A DNA stretch of 64,000 nucleotides from Phlebotomus papatasi (taxonomy: Eukaryota; Arthropoda; Insecta; Diptera; Psychodidae): positions 111,290,627 to 111,354,626 of the forward strand of contig NC_077223.1 of the NCBI RefSeq assembly GCF_024763615.1. Reading direction: 5' to 3'. Every line of letters starts with the position of its first letter. Within the stretch, counting starts at the first letter, position 1. The notes under the pieces are model-generated. The model was given only the letters and a program-made list of their open reading frames with translations, had not been told where the DNA came from and searched no databases. Below are positions 10,561 through 24,589 of this stretch, piece by piece. A program made the position numbers and the translations under genes.

Positions 10561-13335
10561 AAGGTCTGGATCTAGACAGTGCATTTCTCTACCGAATGTA
10601 GCCGAATTTAGATCCGAATTTAAGTGATGTTCTATACATTTCGACATCATTAATGGATACCATGCACCTAACAATAAATATAAAATTTCCGTCGCATTCC
10701 GTGAGAACCAATGAAAATTCATGTGAATAGAAAATGAAACATATAGCTTCATCTTCTATGTAAATTGAGGAAAATTCTAGTCAGAAATTCAGTGTGGCGG
10801 AATAAAATAGGTAGAAGTAGGTGGTGTGGAAAATGCTGCTTATTGAAATAAAAATTTTCCACTATGCTAGAATTTGATGTGATTATCTTCCACATTAGCG
10901 AGCTCATTTGCCATAGCATTCAAAGATGGGTATATCCTTGGTACACAAATGAACTAAAAAGGATGGGAATGTGTGATGAAAATATCTCCGGAGTCTTTTC
11001 TCTCTGGAAAAAGAAAGACTTCTACCGGAGAGGATGTTACCCAATGCTATTGAAGGTAAACCTCATTACAAGGATTTGCCTTATCTAACGCCCTATTCTG
11101 ACAATTTAGAGGCCCGGAGCGCTCCTGATTAGCAACAGCATTAAAATCTGTGTGAAAAGGAGATGAAATTTATTGTACCAACAATTCTCATTCATGGAGA
11201 ATTTTCCCTACTATCATTCCATTTATATACCACAGCCTAACATTTATGATGAATTTTATGAGGTATCTCCTGTCCCTCTTATCCTCTCACGCTTTCCATA
11301 TGTTTCACAATTCTAAGGAACAAAACACGGGAGCGAGGGAGGTCTTGGGAAACTCCAAAAATTACAAGAACGGAGAAAGAAAAATAAGTTCTGCGTGAAA
11401 ATGGTGCAAATTGAGCTTTTTGATGTGCAAGCTCAGGTGAGAGATACCATCAGTCACGACAAGGAAGAATTCTGACATAAATCTCCGATGGAATTCTTTT
11501 CTTTTTGTCCTTTTTCATACGGTTACATTTTTTCATGATTCTATTCCAAAAACTTTAAGATCTGCTATTTCATTACTTTTTCCGATAGCTTGCGCATTTC
11601 TCCAGGTACTATTCACATATTGAAAAAGTAAAACAATAATATATTTATTCTTATCGTTGGAATTCAATTACTTCAATCAATTTTGTTTGTTCACCGCTTT
11701 TATTGTTATTTGGTCGCTTTTGTGTTAAAACATTTCCATCAGTTTAAATGCAAATTGCTTTTAACATTTACAAAGTTTTATTGTTCCAAATTCAGTTTCA
11801 AATGTACGAACAGAATAAAACAAAAATTTAAATTCACTGGTTTTTATTATTTTTATCTAGAAAGAAAAACAAGGTGTATCAGTTTAGAACGCGATGGATT
11901 TTTCTTTGATTTTATTAAAACAAGGTTGCAGCACAATAATTGTCCTTTTTCTTTTTAAAAAATTATAAAAAATAAGAAAAAATAACTGCGCCATTTTGTT
12001 TCGGAGACTGTTCATAAATGGTAAGCCGGCGCCGGATCCACCGAAAAACATTGAAATCTATATTGAATAATGGAAATTATGAAATTATGAAGAAGTTTTC
12101 TAAAAAGCAAATTCCGAAAAACTATTTTAATATTTATTAAATTCTTAATGGAATAAAATGGGGCTTTCATAAATTTCTTCTATTTGTAAATGTCTGACAC
12201 TTTTTTTTAATTTATTGAATATTAGATAAATTAGCAAAATATGTAAAACTTTAAAAACGTTATGTTTATTCGTTTATTTAAATTTTGGAAAAATGTCCTT
12301 TTACAACAAGATAAATTCTACACAGAGTCAAAGAGATAAAATAATAACAACTAGCTTTGTTGATGAGTGTCCCCGCTAGGTGGATTTGGAATCTCTTCTA
12401 GCATTGAATTTCAGCAAAAACAATTTAAGAAAAATGCTTGCGGTTGTAAGTCAATAGCTTCGGAAAACAAAGGTAGAAAAATGATTTCTGACATCACGTC
12501 TGTGGATGATGGGAGGCTTATTTGGTGGTGAAGTAAAAGGCGGAATTTTGAGGATGTTGGCAATTTGAGCATTATTAAATTCGCTTTTGTCTCCGCAAAA
12601 CTTTTGACAGGATCTTTCCATGTAAAATTTTCACTTGAGGGATTTCTTTCTATAATTCTATTCTCACCCAATTCATCCATGTGTGTTCTGGGATGTTTTC
12701 TTGTCGTGACGAAATGTAATTGATGGAAGGAGCAGTCAACTCGAGAGGAATAAATTGCGTGTATCTGAAATTCAATCTGAGCAGAAGGGGTTTGGGTCGG
12801 GTGAAAGCTTTTTCGCGGGGACGTCTTTGGAGAAAACTGAAGTTAAACGACCCCTTTTAAAGGGATGTTGTGTGTCAATCAAATTATTTCAGACAGAGTA
12901 ATTAAATTAAATGCATGATTCCATTTTCATTCACTTTCTCTCGCATTTCGCACCATTTAAGTCTCGTTTTTTTTTGTTACTGGAATTCTCGCCAATTTAG
13001 CATTCCTTCTTGATTCCCAATTTAAACTCAGATGCTTTTTATCCCACAAAGGTATCAATAAAAGAGATGGCAAAGCGTTCCAGCATTGCGGAATGCTCGA
13101 ACTCACAACTCAAGAGACAATACTCTACGTAAAGTACTCTTTTAGATTTTATGGGTGTATATTGATGTATTACCAAATTTTATTCAAGCATATATGGTTA
13201 TGACCTTTATGACACCTTTGAGATCAGAAAAATTTCATAAAGTCGAAATTCGTATGGTCAAAATTAGATTAAACAAAATCGATTTCACTGCGATGTTTAA
13301 GAGAAGAAGAAGAAGCCAAAAAAGTGGAATACCGT

Positions 13336-13516
13336 CTTACCGTAGATACGGATGACTTTGATCTCTGGGATTCGTAGTACTTGCTATTCGTAAGGTTTTC
13401 TTTAATTCTAACAATATCGGTGAAGGCTATTCTTAAGTGTTAGAATTAAGGAAAAGCTCACGAATAACAGAGGGCAGTCATCCCCGGAGAACAAAGTCAC
13501 CCGCATCTACAGTAAG
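13336..13516. mobile_element. Palindromic MITE
   Basis: An approximately 180-bp imperfect inverted repeat. The left arm begins CTTACCGTAGATACGGATGA and the right arm read in reverse begins CTTACTGTAGATGCGGGTGA. Both continue through GACTTTG and a TATTCGT(A/G)AG motif to TTTAATTCTAACA or TTAATTCTAACA near the centre. This is a near-complete foldback with almost no spacer. No coding capacity, and the class is not determined. Confidence 0.75.
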
Positions 13517-15752
13517 CACAATCCTTGAGAAAGAGAGGGATATAATATTTGGGTGGCATTAATTTTTCCTGATTTAAAAGGTATGCGGGAGCCCTGTGTA
13601 AACCATTTCAATTCGTGCTTGCGAATCGTTTGAATATTTATTAAGATCGATGCAATCGCTTTGATAATTTTCTATATGTTTCAAAAATCCAAATTTGATA
13701 GAATCGGAGGAAAATATCCTTTCTAGAGTAGTTGAACTTTGACATTGGAAAAATTGTAAGGCTACCTTCAAAACACATCCAAAAATAAAAGAAATCGTTG
13801 GAGTTATTTTCTAAACAAAAACAAACCGAAACCATGGTTCTGCGTAAAGGAAAGAAAAGGCTGGGGATAAGGGGAAAAACATTCTCAGATAATGTTTTTT
13901 AAGAGGGTCACCGGAGACCGGAAGTTGATATCTCTAATCGGTATGACGGTATACGGTAATAAATTGAAAAAAGCGAATTATGTATACTGCTCTCTTTTTG
14001 AGTTCAAGCACTAATATAGTAAAATATTCTCTCGTGTATACACATTGAACATTACCTTCTCGCATCACTGCCATTGAAGGTGAAAGGTGTCTGTGGCCAC
14101 GATGGATTTTATATTTTATTTTGGAAAAAAAAACGTACCCGAAAAAAACCAAATCAATTAGATCAAAATTCAATTAACGACAGACTTAATTGGCACCTTG
14201 TGGGTTCAAGAGGGCAAAAACCGGAGACAGACTTGAATGAAAATCTCCATTTTATGGCGGAAATTTGTGGGTTAGCCAGCAGAGAGAATCAAATTGTGGG
14301 ATGATTTGTCATTTTGCAGAATGCGAGTTCTTTAGGGGTTTGAGTAATATAATTTCTGATTTTCTAAATTGCCTTTAAGCTTGGTTTGCCGACCAGAAGA
14401 GAACTTCTCATTCAATTATTCAACAGGTTGCACATTATTGGGGATGCTCATTTAATTTCTGGCAGTCAATGCGTCAGAATCCAATGACTCCTTCGTCAGG
14501 GCTAATTCATCCCAGACCATTCCACATACTTAAGCACACTTCCACCCCAAAAAGTTATTCACGGCTCCTCAAGTGGAACCCACAAGTTTGTGTTGAGATC
14601 AGAGATGTGAGGCAAATTGACGGTAATTGGCTCTCAGCATTATGTATCGTAATAATGGTAGGATGTACTGTGTGATTTCAGTACAATATTAAGCTAAGGT
14701 ATATCTTGGATTTAGGACTGTTTATTTGTAAAATATATACTTTTATATATTCAGTTTTACTATCAAAAAGTGTTTTTAAAAATAACTTTGCTTCTGCACC
14801 TAATAATTTGCCTTATAGATCAAATAAGAGCGTTTCAAACGACTCTAAAGTCCTGAATTCTAGACTTGTCAGTTTCGGTTTTTCTAGAATCATATGAGTT
14901 TAGAATTTATTAAATGAAATAATGAAAACATTGCCTTTGTATTAATAAAAACTAAACTGATCAGGCTGAACTTTAAAACAAGTTTGAACCTGAAACGTGT
15001 ACTAACTTCTGAAACTTTTTTCTGAATTTTCTTTGCCACTTCCGCAATTTAAATAAAAACTTTCAAAACCTATACATCAATTCAAATATATAATTTTCGC
15101 CTCTTGATCACTGTCTATTGTGTAAAACATAGTATCTAGGTGTAATAAGTGAGCTCATTTACTAAAAGATGGCGGTCCTGATCATTGTACAATAACTAAC
15201 TAACTCTTCTAATACAAGAATTAATCAAAATGAATGAAAGATAGAACTTCTCGATATAAATTATAATAAAAGAATAATATTAATAATGAAAATTTAACAC
15301 ACAATTAATTTATCATGAAAAAAAGATACCAAAATTTTGTTGCTTGTCCGAATTCACCCTTTTATTCTTTTAATGTTAATGTGTAATAACAATCCCAAAT
15401 ATTAGATTACTATGGCGAGATGTATTGACTTTGATTAGGCTTGAATTTCTTAGGTTAATTCATCAAATGTAATCGTAAAAAGCGATGAATGGAATTATTT
15501 ACAATAAGCAACGGTTTGTGTCTTCACTTAACGATGTAACACAGACCCATTTACAAAGTGAATAGCAAAACAGACTCTTAATATTTGACTATGATTTCAA
15601 GCATTGTAAAGTCATTTGCCGCCACTGTGGCTAACATCTCCAACTAATAATTTTTCCTTTTTCTTGCTTAAGTCATGTGGTGTCTGAGAAATTTTCTGCT
15701 GACATACCGCCAAATGGATGGAACTAGTCATTTTCTAGGTTCAAGAACTCAC

Positions 15753-15899
15753 CTCCCAGATGAGACGAAAATCCTGCTGCTCGACACGCAGGAGCTCACA
15801 TGTAGTCTTTGTAACGACTGTGCTGTCTCGAGGTAGGTCGTGCAGAACAGATTCGCCAAATGTAGCACCCACACCAAGATTACACAGAGTCACCGGCAA
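15753..15899 (-). CDS. Epac: Epac exon: CNB-A phosphate-binding cassette and hinge
   Basis: Internal coding exon of 147 bp (49 codons, phase 0 at both ends), preceded by TCTTTCTCCAG and followed by GTGAGTTC. It carries VTLCNLGVGATFGESVLHDL followed by PRDSTVV. This is the phosphate-binding cassette, in which FGE contacts the cAMP ribose and the PR arginine contacts the cyclic phosphate in characterised CNB domains. Both key residues, Glu and Arg, are intact, so the domain should still be able to bind cAMP. It continues with ELLRVEQQDFRLIWE, matching the Epac ELLRIEQxDFxxxWE hinge. Phase and alignment with the upstream exon at 56364 leave no missing residues, so these two exons flank the 40-kb intron directly. 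Confidence 0.95.
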
Positions 15900-16670
15900 C
15901 TGGAGAAAGATGAGAGAAGGAAAGCTCCCATGAAGTACAATAAAGCACAAATTCACATTCTCATTTTTCATAAAATGATATTCTTAAGGCACTATTACTC
16001 ATTTTATTGCCATTCTCGAGGAAAGTCTCATAAGAGTGACAAGGAGTGTGAGAATTAACAGCACTTTTATCTGCAGGTGGTAATTAAAGTGAGCACACAG
16101 TGTTAGATTAATGACTTTACTCAAGATCATATGAGAAAATTTTTAATAATTCACACATTTTTTTTTAAATAGGTGCAAAAAAAGACCACGACAAAAAAAC
16201 CGAATGAAAGTGAATCTCTAGACATGTTGACAAACTACTGTTGGATCTTGTTTCGAGAGAAAATATTTGAGTTGGTAGACCAATTTCAATTCACTGTTTA
16301 TTGTTCCAAAATGACCAAATATTTTGAAACTTTTCCGCTTTTAATGGGTTTTGTGTGCAAAAAAATAGAAAACATTGCGACTTTTCTGTTTTACCATTAT
16401 TCAGCAAAAAAACATTTTATCTGCAAGATGGGATGGGACTGTAAATGGTCACTTCTTGGAAGTTCTGAGGTGCGGTATTTGAGAGGAAGTTCTTCGGTAA
16501 ATAAATAATGAACTCACAAAAATTAGTCAAATTTTTCGAGGGATGAACTGACGAAGCATTCTAATTTAAGAACAGAACTGTTGAATCATGTTCTGAGATT
16601 TTTTTTTTCAATTATTTTGTTTCTATTTATAATCCTTAGATTTTTTTACCCCCCGAAATATCCACCATTT

Positions 16671-17040
16671 AGCTACCGGGGGATCATTCTTTTGAACGTA
16701 TCTTAGAGTTCCTGATGAATTCTGAAAACTGATATCATGTTGTTTTTCTTATCCGTCCGTCTGTTTGTGCCTCTGTCTGATCCACTGATTACTATCTGAA
16801 ATATATAATGATTACCAGAACTAGAGGTCAAACGGTTAGAGATAGCGACTTGGGACCTTCATCTCTCTAACTCTTGCTCTCTTCTTCTAAAACCATTTTT
16901 CTTTTTGATGTTATCTTACACTATTACTTAAGTGAACGAATATACGGTTGAATCGTTTTAAATAATGGTTTTTCAAGGTCAAGGGCTGAAAAAGCTCAAA
17001 ACAGCGTATTTCTCAACTTAATGGAAACATATTTGGACTC
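16671..17040 (+). repeat. Diverged dispersed repeat (relative of 10085-10560)
   Basis: Shares ordered short blocks with the segment at 10085-10560: a GTCCGTC/CCATCC-type pyrimidine stretch, GTCAAACGGTTAGAGATAG, GGGACCTTC and TTTTCAAGGTCAAGG. No ORF. Confidence 0.45.
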
Positions 17041-18640
17041 GTTGGAAATGTTTTGAAATTTCTGACAAGTTTGAACCGATTTAAACTGTTATGGGCGCGT
17101 GATAGATTGGTAATGAACTGATAACTAAATCTTATGCGAAATTTAACTGTGTTAGCTCTAAATTTTTTGATTGATCTTCGAATATTTGAGTGATCGAAAC
17201 GCTCAAACTTGTGAACACCATGCTCTTATTCATGAATTGAATCCTTAAGAAAACTTTATTAATAAATAATAATTTTTTTAAATACGAAACAGTTTTTGAA
17301 ATATATATCATGTTATTCAAGAGTTCGAATATTTCGCAAAGCATAGAGAGCTTTACCATCTCTTTTACTTATACTTTTTTTTAGAGGGAATTAAGTAAGT
17401 ATTATAAAATTTTAATAAATTTCTGAAAGTATTAAGGATAAAATATCAGAACATTCTATATATAAAATTTATCGATTATAAAGTATTATGAAGCGTCAAG
17501 CCTGATGGATAGACTACAATCGGATTATTTTTCGAGACTATTAAGATAAATTGCCATCCGTCTGAACAAGATTAACCCCAAAAATTAGTCTTTGTATGCC
17601 AAGGTGCAGAATCTTTCTCAATGAATTTTCTTCTTAATTAGACCACGATTCATCCTCAGCTGTCTTATTTCTCTAGCAGATCGATTGGTTGGTTTCTGCA
17701 ACTGCCCTAAAGCTTCACGAATATTGACGCAGCTTCTATCAAATTGTAAATAATCCAAAAGCGAGAGGCATATGCCACCAAAAGGATCCCCTTTCCTCGG
17801 GAGATGAATGGCTCTCCAAAGACTCTGGGGCATCAAAAGAATGGTGTGAGGATGGCACCATCTGGCAGCATGACGTGAACGAAATCATTTGCAGTCAAAT
17901 AGAGTCAGGATTATATCCTGAGAGATTTTCCTGTTTGTCGTTGGGATACGGCGTGCGAGGGAAATAACTTTCTTTTTATGGAAAGCATTTTTCAAAAACC
18001 CTTTCATGACGTTTGTTCAGTGGATGGACGTGTTCAAACAATCCTTAAATAGCAAACATATGAGGTTTTCAGAAGAGTTTTCTCTTCTCCTAGTTGTTGC
18101 ATATAAAGCTCCAATGGAAGAAAATTCATTTCTTTCGCAATCCTGAAATACCCTATTTTACTCTCATTCACTCAACCCACCTTTCGAGTGTTTGCTGAGT
18201 CATTTGTTGCTAAATTGATGTCAAGGGGAAATCTTCACTCTATACAGATTATGTTGTTGAAACTTTAAGTTTAACATGAGAAAGAACATCTACATTTGGC
18301 ACTAAATTGTAAGTCGTAGTAATTGTGCCTTAAATATCATAGCAAATGAGTCAATTAAAAGATTTCCAAAATACGATGAGATGAGAGTCGAAGCGGTGGA
18401 TATAATCCAAATAAATTTCAATACGAAGAGCATTCCTCCTCGGCTAATGTTAGGTGTCGCAAGGTTTCCTAACACCCAAGATTTTAGGATTTTTCTAATT
18501 TTCTTAATCATGAAAAGTAGAAAAAAATTTAGCCAAGATCCTTACCAGATAATCATACAATATCACAAAAGAAATAACTTAAAGCGCTGTTTACAAATTT
18601 TTATCGAATATCAAAATATAGTTATACATTGGTTTTATTA

Positions 18641-18793
18641 TAATGCTGAACGCACAATAAGTTTTGTTTTGTAAATATGTTTTTGACATTTAAATGAGAG
18701 TGAATGAAACAGAGATCTAGTCATCTCGCTCTCTCTCATAGAAAATTTTGAAAACATGTTTACAAACAAAAGTTATTGTGCGTTGGGCATAAT
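18641..18793. mobile_element. Palindromic MITE, copy 1 (CGCACAATAA ends)
   Basis: The left end GAACGCACAATAAGTTTTGT mirrors the right end, which reads in reverse CAACGCACAATAACTTTTGT, followed on both sides by a TGTAAA(C/T)ATG motif. The core contains ATGAGAGTGAATGA and AGATCTAGTCATCTCGCTC. A second, related copy lies at 62806-62984. No coding capacity. Confidence 0.75.
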
Positions 18794-20872
18794 ACTACTT
18801 TTTTTAATTTTTTTTTTAAAGTTTTGTTCGCCTAATGAGTTTTTTTTGAATTCCCTAAAAGCTTCTGGTGCTTTGGGGTACCTTTTTTATATGGTTTGGT
18901 GCAACCACTTGTGTCCACGTATTGCTTCTAATTGGAGACTAAAACCTTCTGGAACAATTCATTCCTGGTTAAGACTACTGATGGTGAAATGTATCACCAC
19001 AACGTTGGGCTTTCTTACGGATTATAAAACCGCTGCTGCTTGTGAGAGGAACCTCGTGGAGGAGTTTGTAAGAGCGTCAGTTTCAATACGACTAATAATA
19101 ATCTCTTTTAAATAGCGGCCACATCGTAAAACGAAAGGCATATATTTATGTAAACAATTCTTTTTTATATCTACTTAAGAGTCTTGCAAACTTTACAATA
19201 TAATTGGCATAAAAAAACTAAATTAAAAGTTTTATCATTAACGCAGAGTTGACAGCAAACGTACGATATGGGGGAAATTTATTATTGGAATAAATTATTA
19301 TTAACCATTATCATTAGATATGAATTGCAAAATAAATAATGCATTTCTAAATTTGATTTAAAGCTCCAAAATAACATTTGCGTGTTTGGCCTTTTGTTTT
19401 CTTATCGACTCTCACCTTTGCTGAAAGTAAATTTCGTAAACGCGTGCGACGCATCCTACGCAAGTGAAAATAATTGGCAATAAGTCTAATTACACTGAGC
19501 CAACTTCTTTAGTACTAATGAACGTTTTCCTCAACTCCATTTGAATATAACTTTATGTCCTGGGGAGGATTTTAAAGGATATGTTCTGAATGGAGAACTT
19601 TGGCGCGTAAGGAGCTTTACCAAAATTTCTCCCCTGAAGTAAAGTGTCCATTTACAAATATCTCTTATCCCTCTTATTTGTCACTTGATGCTGATACTAA
19701 AAGTGTGGGATCTCAATTGTTGACAAATGCCTTATTCACTCAAAGCTTGGAAGAAACTGTTAAACTCAACTGCAAAGCACATGAACGGAAAAAGATTTCA
19801 ATTTCTTAAACTTTCACTCTCTATCTCGTTCAGCAAATATAAGACTTCCCAAATTCACTTTCTGTACGCATTATTGATTCAACTGTGTCGATTAGCTTTT
19901 GGAGTTTATGTAACTTGGGGATTTTCTGTTTGCGGATAATTTATTTACAAATTTTCAATGTATTACATGCGAATATGCATGGAATTGGTAAAATAAATTG
20001 GTTATTTCACCAGGGAGCGATAAAAAATTAAATCATCGATATATCCTCCAAATTCGTCCTTGTTCCAAATTTTTTATACACTTTGCATTTCATTGCCTAA
20101 AAAAAAATTATACTGCATGGAAATCTCATTGTCTATAGTGTATTACAGGAAAATCATAAATTCATTTTATTTCATCTATAATGGCCTGAGAAAATTTACA
20201 ATCCTCCCGATACTCCCTAAATTTAAGCAAGAAAAAAATAAGACAGACAGGATATTTATTGAGCTATACAGCTTCTGTGTATCTCAAATATACCCTTATC
20301 TCTTCCACTGTATTTTATTTCCTGCTTTCTAGACGATTTTCTTCAAAGAAGGGTCAAGCGGAAGATTCTTGGGTAAAATTTTACTTTAAAATCAGGACCT
20401 CGAGAACTCTCAAAATTTTGTTTTTGAGAACTTCAACACAACAAAGATTAGATAGTAGGGTTAAAGGCTTTTCTGTTATTTTGCTTTGAAAGCTGATCAT
20501 GAGTTGTTAAGCCCTTTTATAAGGTCATAAGGCGGAGATAAATGCATGATATTGAAGGGTTAAGTAAAGCTATAACAAATTATTAATATATACTATAAAT
20601 AATACATCAATTCAATTACTCTAGAAAAAAATCTTTTAATTATTTTTAAACTTATATGAAGAAAATCATAAAAGGCGGCATATAAAAAAATTATCACAAT
20701 ATGCAACATATTTGAATTTAAATTAAATTCAAGGCTGAAAAGGTCTTTGATGTCATTTATGATTAATTTTGGCTGTTTCTATTTAAATACTTAATCAAGT
20801 AAAACATCGTTATTTATTAATTATAAGAATTTAGAGTCCATTTCACAATCTTCAGGAAGGTATGTTTTTATG

Positions 20873-21140
20873 CAGGGGCATAACATTTCCTATGTTTCCC
20901 ATATGTTTCTAGCGCGCCGAAAAAACTTTTGAGTTTATTAGATGTTTTCTGTCATTGTAGAATGATTTAGCAAATAATACTAATACAAAATAAAAGCCAA
21001 TTTAATAACGAAAAGGCAACCGGAAACCCCAAATTGGCAAGCTACGTAGTTTTGGGGATATCTCGTGAAATGTGTACGAAAACAGGAAAAAATTTACACT
21101 AAAACTTGTCGCATTTTTCAGAGCTAATGTCACGCCCCTG
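20873..21140. mobile_element. hAT-type MITE with 8-bp target duplication
   Basis: A 268-bp element with terminal inverted repeats CAGGGGCATAACATT (left) and CAGGGGCGTGACATT (right, reversed; 13 of 15). It is flanked by TTTTTATG (20865-20872) and TTTCTATG (21141-21148), an 8-bp duplication with one mismatch. CAGGGGC-type ends with an 8-bp duplication are typical of hAT elements. No transposase. Confidence 0.8.
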
Positions 21141-22642
21141 TTTCTATGTATAACTCTTTAAGGACAACAAGGAATTCGGCTTTCATACTGTGCATTAAAA
21201 TGTTACAATGATGTACATACAAAGATCGTTTCAAATATCTATTAGTTCAGTATGTCATTTTACTGTTTTTGCTTCCAGCAACTCATTTGTGCTATTTTTA
21301 TTTTTTTTTAACAATTTTTTGTGGGCCAAGTTTGTGTTTTACTTCCTGAATTAATTTAAATTTTCTTTAAAAGAATATTTAAAAAGTTTAACTTAGGCAA
21401 ATTGAGTCCCAGAACAATGCAAACGACCATGTTATGTACATATTTTGGCAGTGATAGACATGTTTCCTTATCATAAATAAATATTGATAATTGTGGGTGA
21501 GTATGTGTACCAACCTCAAGCTGACGGTGACTTCTTGCGACGCGATATAGGCCCTTTTTGGGCCACATTTTCCACCGGCAAGACACCTCCACATCTGAAG
21601 AAGCCCCACAAATCACACACAACACTCAATGTCCTCTAAGGATAGATGTATCCAATGCACAGAAATGTCTCACTTATCCCCTAGTGCTTTAGATTCACTT
21701 TGGAAGATTAAAAATAAACGTTGACTATTTCTCATGGTGGTTCGTCAATAATGAGATGAAGGTGAGAGCCATCCATAAGAACGTGACACGAAGTGATACT
21801 CCTTCTCAGACCATTTCTCATTTGGTGACAAGATAGGAGAGAAAGATGAATTCTCAAATCACGCTCCAACGAGAGGACTCCTGAAGAACGCATCCAGGAG
21901 GATAAATTTCCGGCACCGCCTTACATAGTGCTAGTAACCCATCCTCCTGCGAAGTCCCATCCATCGTCCTCAATTAAAGTGTGGGGAGGGCGCACAAGAT
22001 AAATGGTCACGCAGTGAAAAATGCGAGAATAAATTTCCGCCGGGTGATCATAGTGGAAAAAAAATGTTTCTTCAATTCCATTTTGGACCACATAACTCAC
22101 ATCAAATGCATGATTTATTTCCCGTGTTTAAATGTTGGCGCTATATGAAATCCTCCACTTTTTTTTTATCCTACCCCCTAACAAATGTTACAAATATTTG
22201 ATGTGACGTCAATTTATAATCCAACCAACTTTTCTGGTGACTTCCCAGTGAAAAAGACAAATAGTCGAGATTTGGGAGGGTTGCCTATTGACATAAAATT
22301 AAACTTTGTGCTCTCACTCAGAGATAAGATATGGTAAAGAGTTTGGGAGATCCAGAGGCAAAGTCTGCGATACTTCTGTGGTGAATCAATAATGTGTCTC
22401 TTTTAGCACACCTACGCGAATATCTTGGGCTGAAATATATTCGAAGCAGACTGACTCTTGAAACACCATGAAGCACATGCACTTGCCATGGTAATTTTTG
22501 AACCACCCGGGGGACATCTTGAGTTCCACAGCCAATTTGGAGATGGAATAACTTTTCAGTTAACTTAATGTCAGCCAAAACTGCATTTCTCATTTATACT
22601 TTGAGAGATAATTTGAGCGTGTACATATTCCGCGAAAATAAG

Positions 22643-22863
22643 TAGAGGGAGGCTGTAAGGTTTCGCACATACTTTAGTTTCAAACACTTTTTCCGATATT
22701 CCATTTATGAATTTGACCTACTGGCAATATATTTTTAATAGCTAGTTATAAGTCACACATTTCATGAGAAAATTAGGTCAGATTCATTAAAGGAATTTGG
22801 GAAAAATATGAAGTGTGCGAAGGCAGAGTATATGTATGTGGGCAGTCTGGAAAACTTTCCCTA
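22643..22863. mobile_element. MITE family M3, copy 1
   Basis: Imperfect inverted-repeat element. The left end contains GAGGGAGGCTGTAAGGTTTC then GCACATAC. The right end contains GTGTGCGAAGGCAGAGTATA and closes with ACTTTCCCTA. It shares with the copies at 59050-59263 and 60787-60991 the internal block AGGTCAGATTCATTAAAGGA followed by GGGAAAAATATGAAGTGT. Confidence 0.75.
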
Positions 22864-22959
22864 TTATGAGACTTGAAAAATTTTTGCATAAATTATTGTA
22901 TGACATAACATCGCAAAGATGATTTCTGATGAAGAATTTTTCTTATAAAAGACTCCATC

Positions 22960-23090
22960 CATTAATACCAAGTCTTGAGATCGGATAGGATTCGAACTTC
23001 GAAAGTCTTTCATGTGAGAAAAATTCTGAACACGTAAAAAGAATTTGAACCCGCGGCATTTGCAGGATAGAGCATGCTCTCTATCATTTA
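22960..23090 (-). repeat. Possible tRNA-like SINE fragment
   Basis: On the minus strand a block contains GATAGAGAGCATGCTCTATC followed by CGCGGGTTCAAATTC, which is B-box-like. A second GTTCGAATCC-like motif lies 60 bp away (about 22990-23000). It resembles the tRNA-like head near 8772 but is too degraded to fold. Weak call. Confidence 0.35.
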
Positions 23091-24589
23091 ATATATTCAG
23101 TACCTACTCAAGAACATAAACATTAATGATCTAAAATCTATTAAAATCTTAAGCCTTTCTTTCACCCATTAACTCTATATATCATCTAAGAAGAAAACTT
23201 TATGAAATTACTAAAATTTTGCTGAATGCCACAAATGGTTACAAAATTATATCTTTTTATTTTAATTTACTTATTTATATTTATTTTTGAAGAATATTTT
23301 TTTCTTACAAAAAAGATAATTATTTAAATACATCATTATTAAATGCTGGAATAAGTTTTTAAACTTAGTGGTTTGAATTAGACACAAAAGCGCTATATAT
23401 TTCAGTATTTGAAAGTAACTTTTCGACTATTTTATGTCTTTCAGAAAATAGTCATTTTTGAATCAAGGTAAATTAATGAGAAGTTCAAATAAGTATTTTA
23501 AAAAGTACTAAATCTCTCTTAAATTATTAAATTTGTAGTAATTTGTAAAAAGTAACAGAATATTTGTTACATCGACATGATTAAATAAATAAACTATAAA
23601 TCCAAGTTCATATTTTAACGATTATTTGTGAAACTATTATAACAATTAATGTCTTAGGAGCACGACCACGTTCCAAGTAATAAAATTCCCTCTCACAGTA
23701 CAATTCTATGAGCTAACATTACAATGTGTCAAAGCAAATAACACGACTTCTATAAAACTTTAGCAATGTGGAGACCGCTTAAGATCTTCATTGGAGATTA
23801 TCGAGCAATAAATATATCGGTGCAAACATAGAAGAGGATTACTGCAGAAGATAATTCAATGTTTGTGTGGCAAAATATAGCGTCGCCTGAAAGATAAAGT
23901 GTCCAACTTGAAGAATTTCTGATCAATATCATGCCAGAGATGGAGAAAAAATAGAGCTATGAAAAACCACTTTTAATGTTTTAATCCGCATTGGACTTTC
24001 GTGGGTGTGAATGTAGGCTTTTATGTTCCAAGTTTGAAGCAAATTGAGTTTTTTTTCACAATCAAATAAAAACACCGAAAGTAAATTGAAGCAGGAAATA
24101 ATTATCTGGAATTATTTAACGAGAAAATATTTCGGAGCAAATAAGTCAATAATTTAGAGATACTTTTGAGCACGTGAATCATTGAAAGATTTACTCTGAG
24201 TGTATGTTACACTTCGTTGGCATTTATTTGCGATAACAGGGCAATTTTATTTGCAAAATTGTGAATGTGTACACAGAGAAAATTTTTCAAGTATCCAGAT
24301 TCAATACCCATGGTATTGATTTTAATCCCACCATTTCAATACCAAAATTATCCCAAATTTTCTTGAAAATAGGTGCATATTGGGATTGATTTTAGTTTCT
24401 GGAACAAAGTTAAGAAATATTGGGATTACTTTTAGGACATATTGGTATTAAATTTATGAAATTAATTTTTTGAGGAGGAAATGGTATTGTTTCTATCTCA
24501 ATTTGAGATTGAATTTTAGAAATCGTGGGATTAATTTAATCCCATTGCAGCATTGATTTTTGAAAGTCATTATTTATTAGGAAACAGTA

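Larger units (their letters stand above)
5997..15752 (-). other. Epac intron, 9.8 kb, with several repeat relics
   Basis: Intron between the phosphate-binding-cassette exon and the hinge exon. Apart from the separately listed elements (7770-8162, the tRNA-like block near 8772, 10085-10560, 13336-13516), it is AT-rich sequence with no convincing ORF. The open frames present are short, with no recognisable domain. Confidence 0.6.

Noticed and set aside
15840..16058. Plus-strand open frame over the CNB-A exon
   Set aside because: Antisense shadow of the phosphate-binding-cassette exon, extending into intron.
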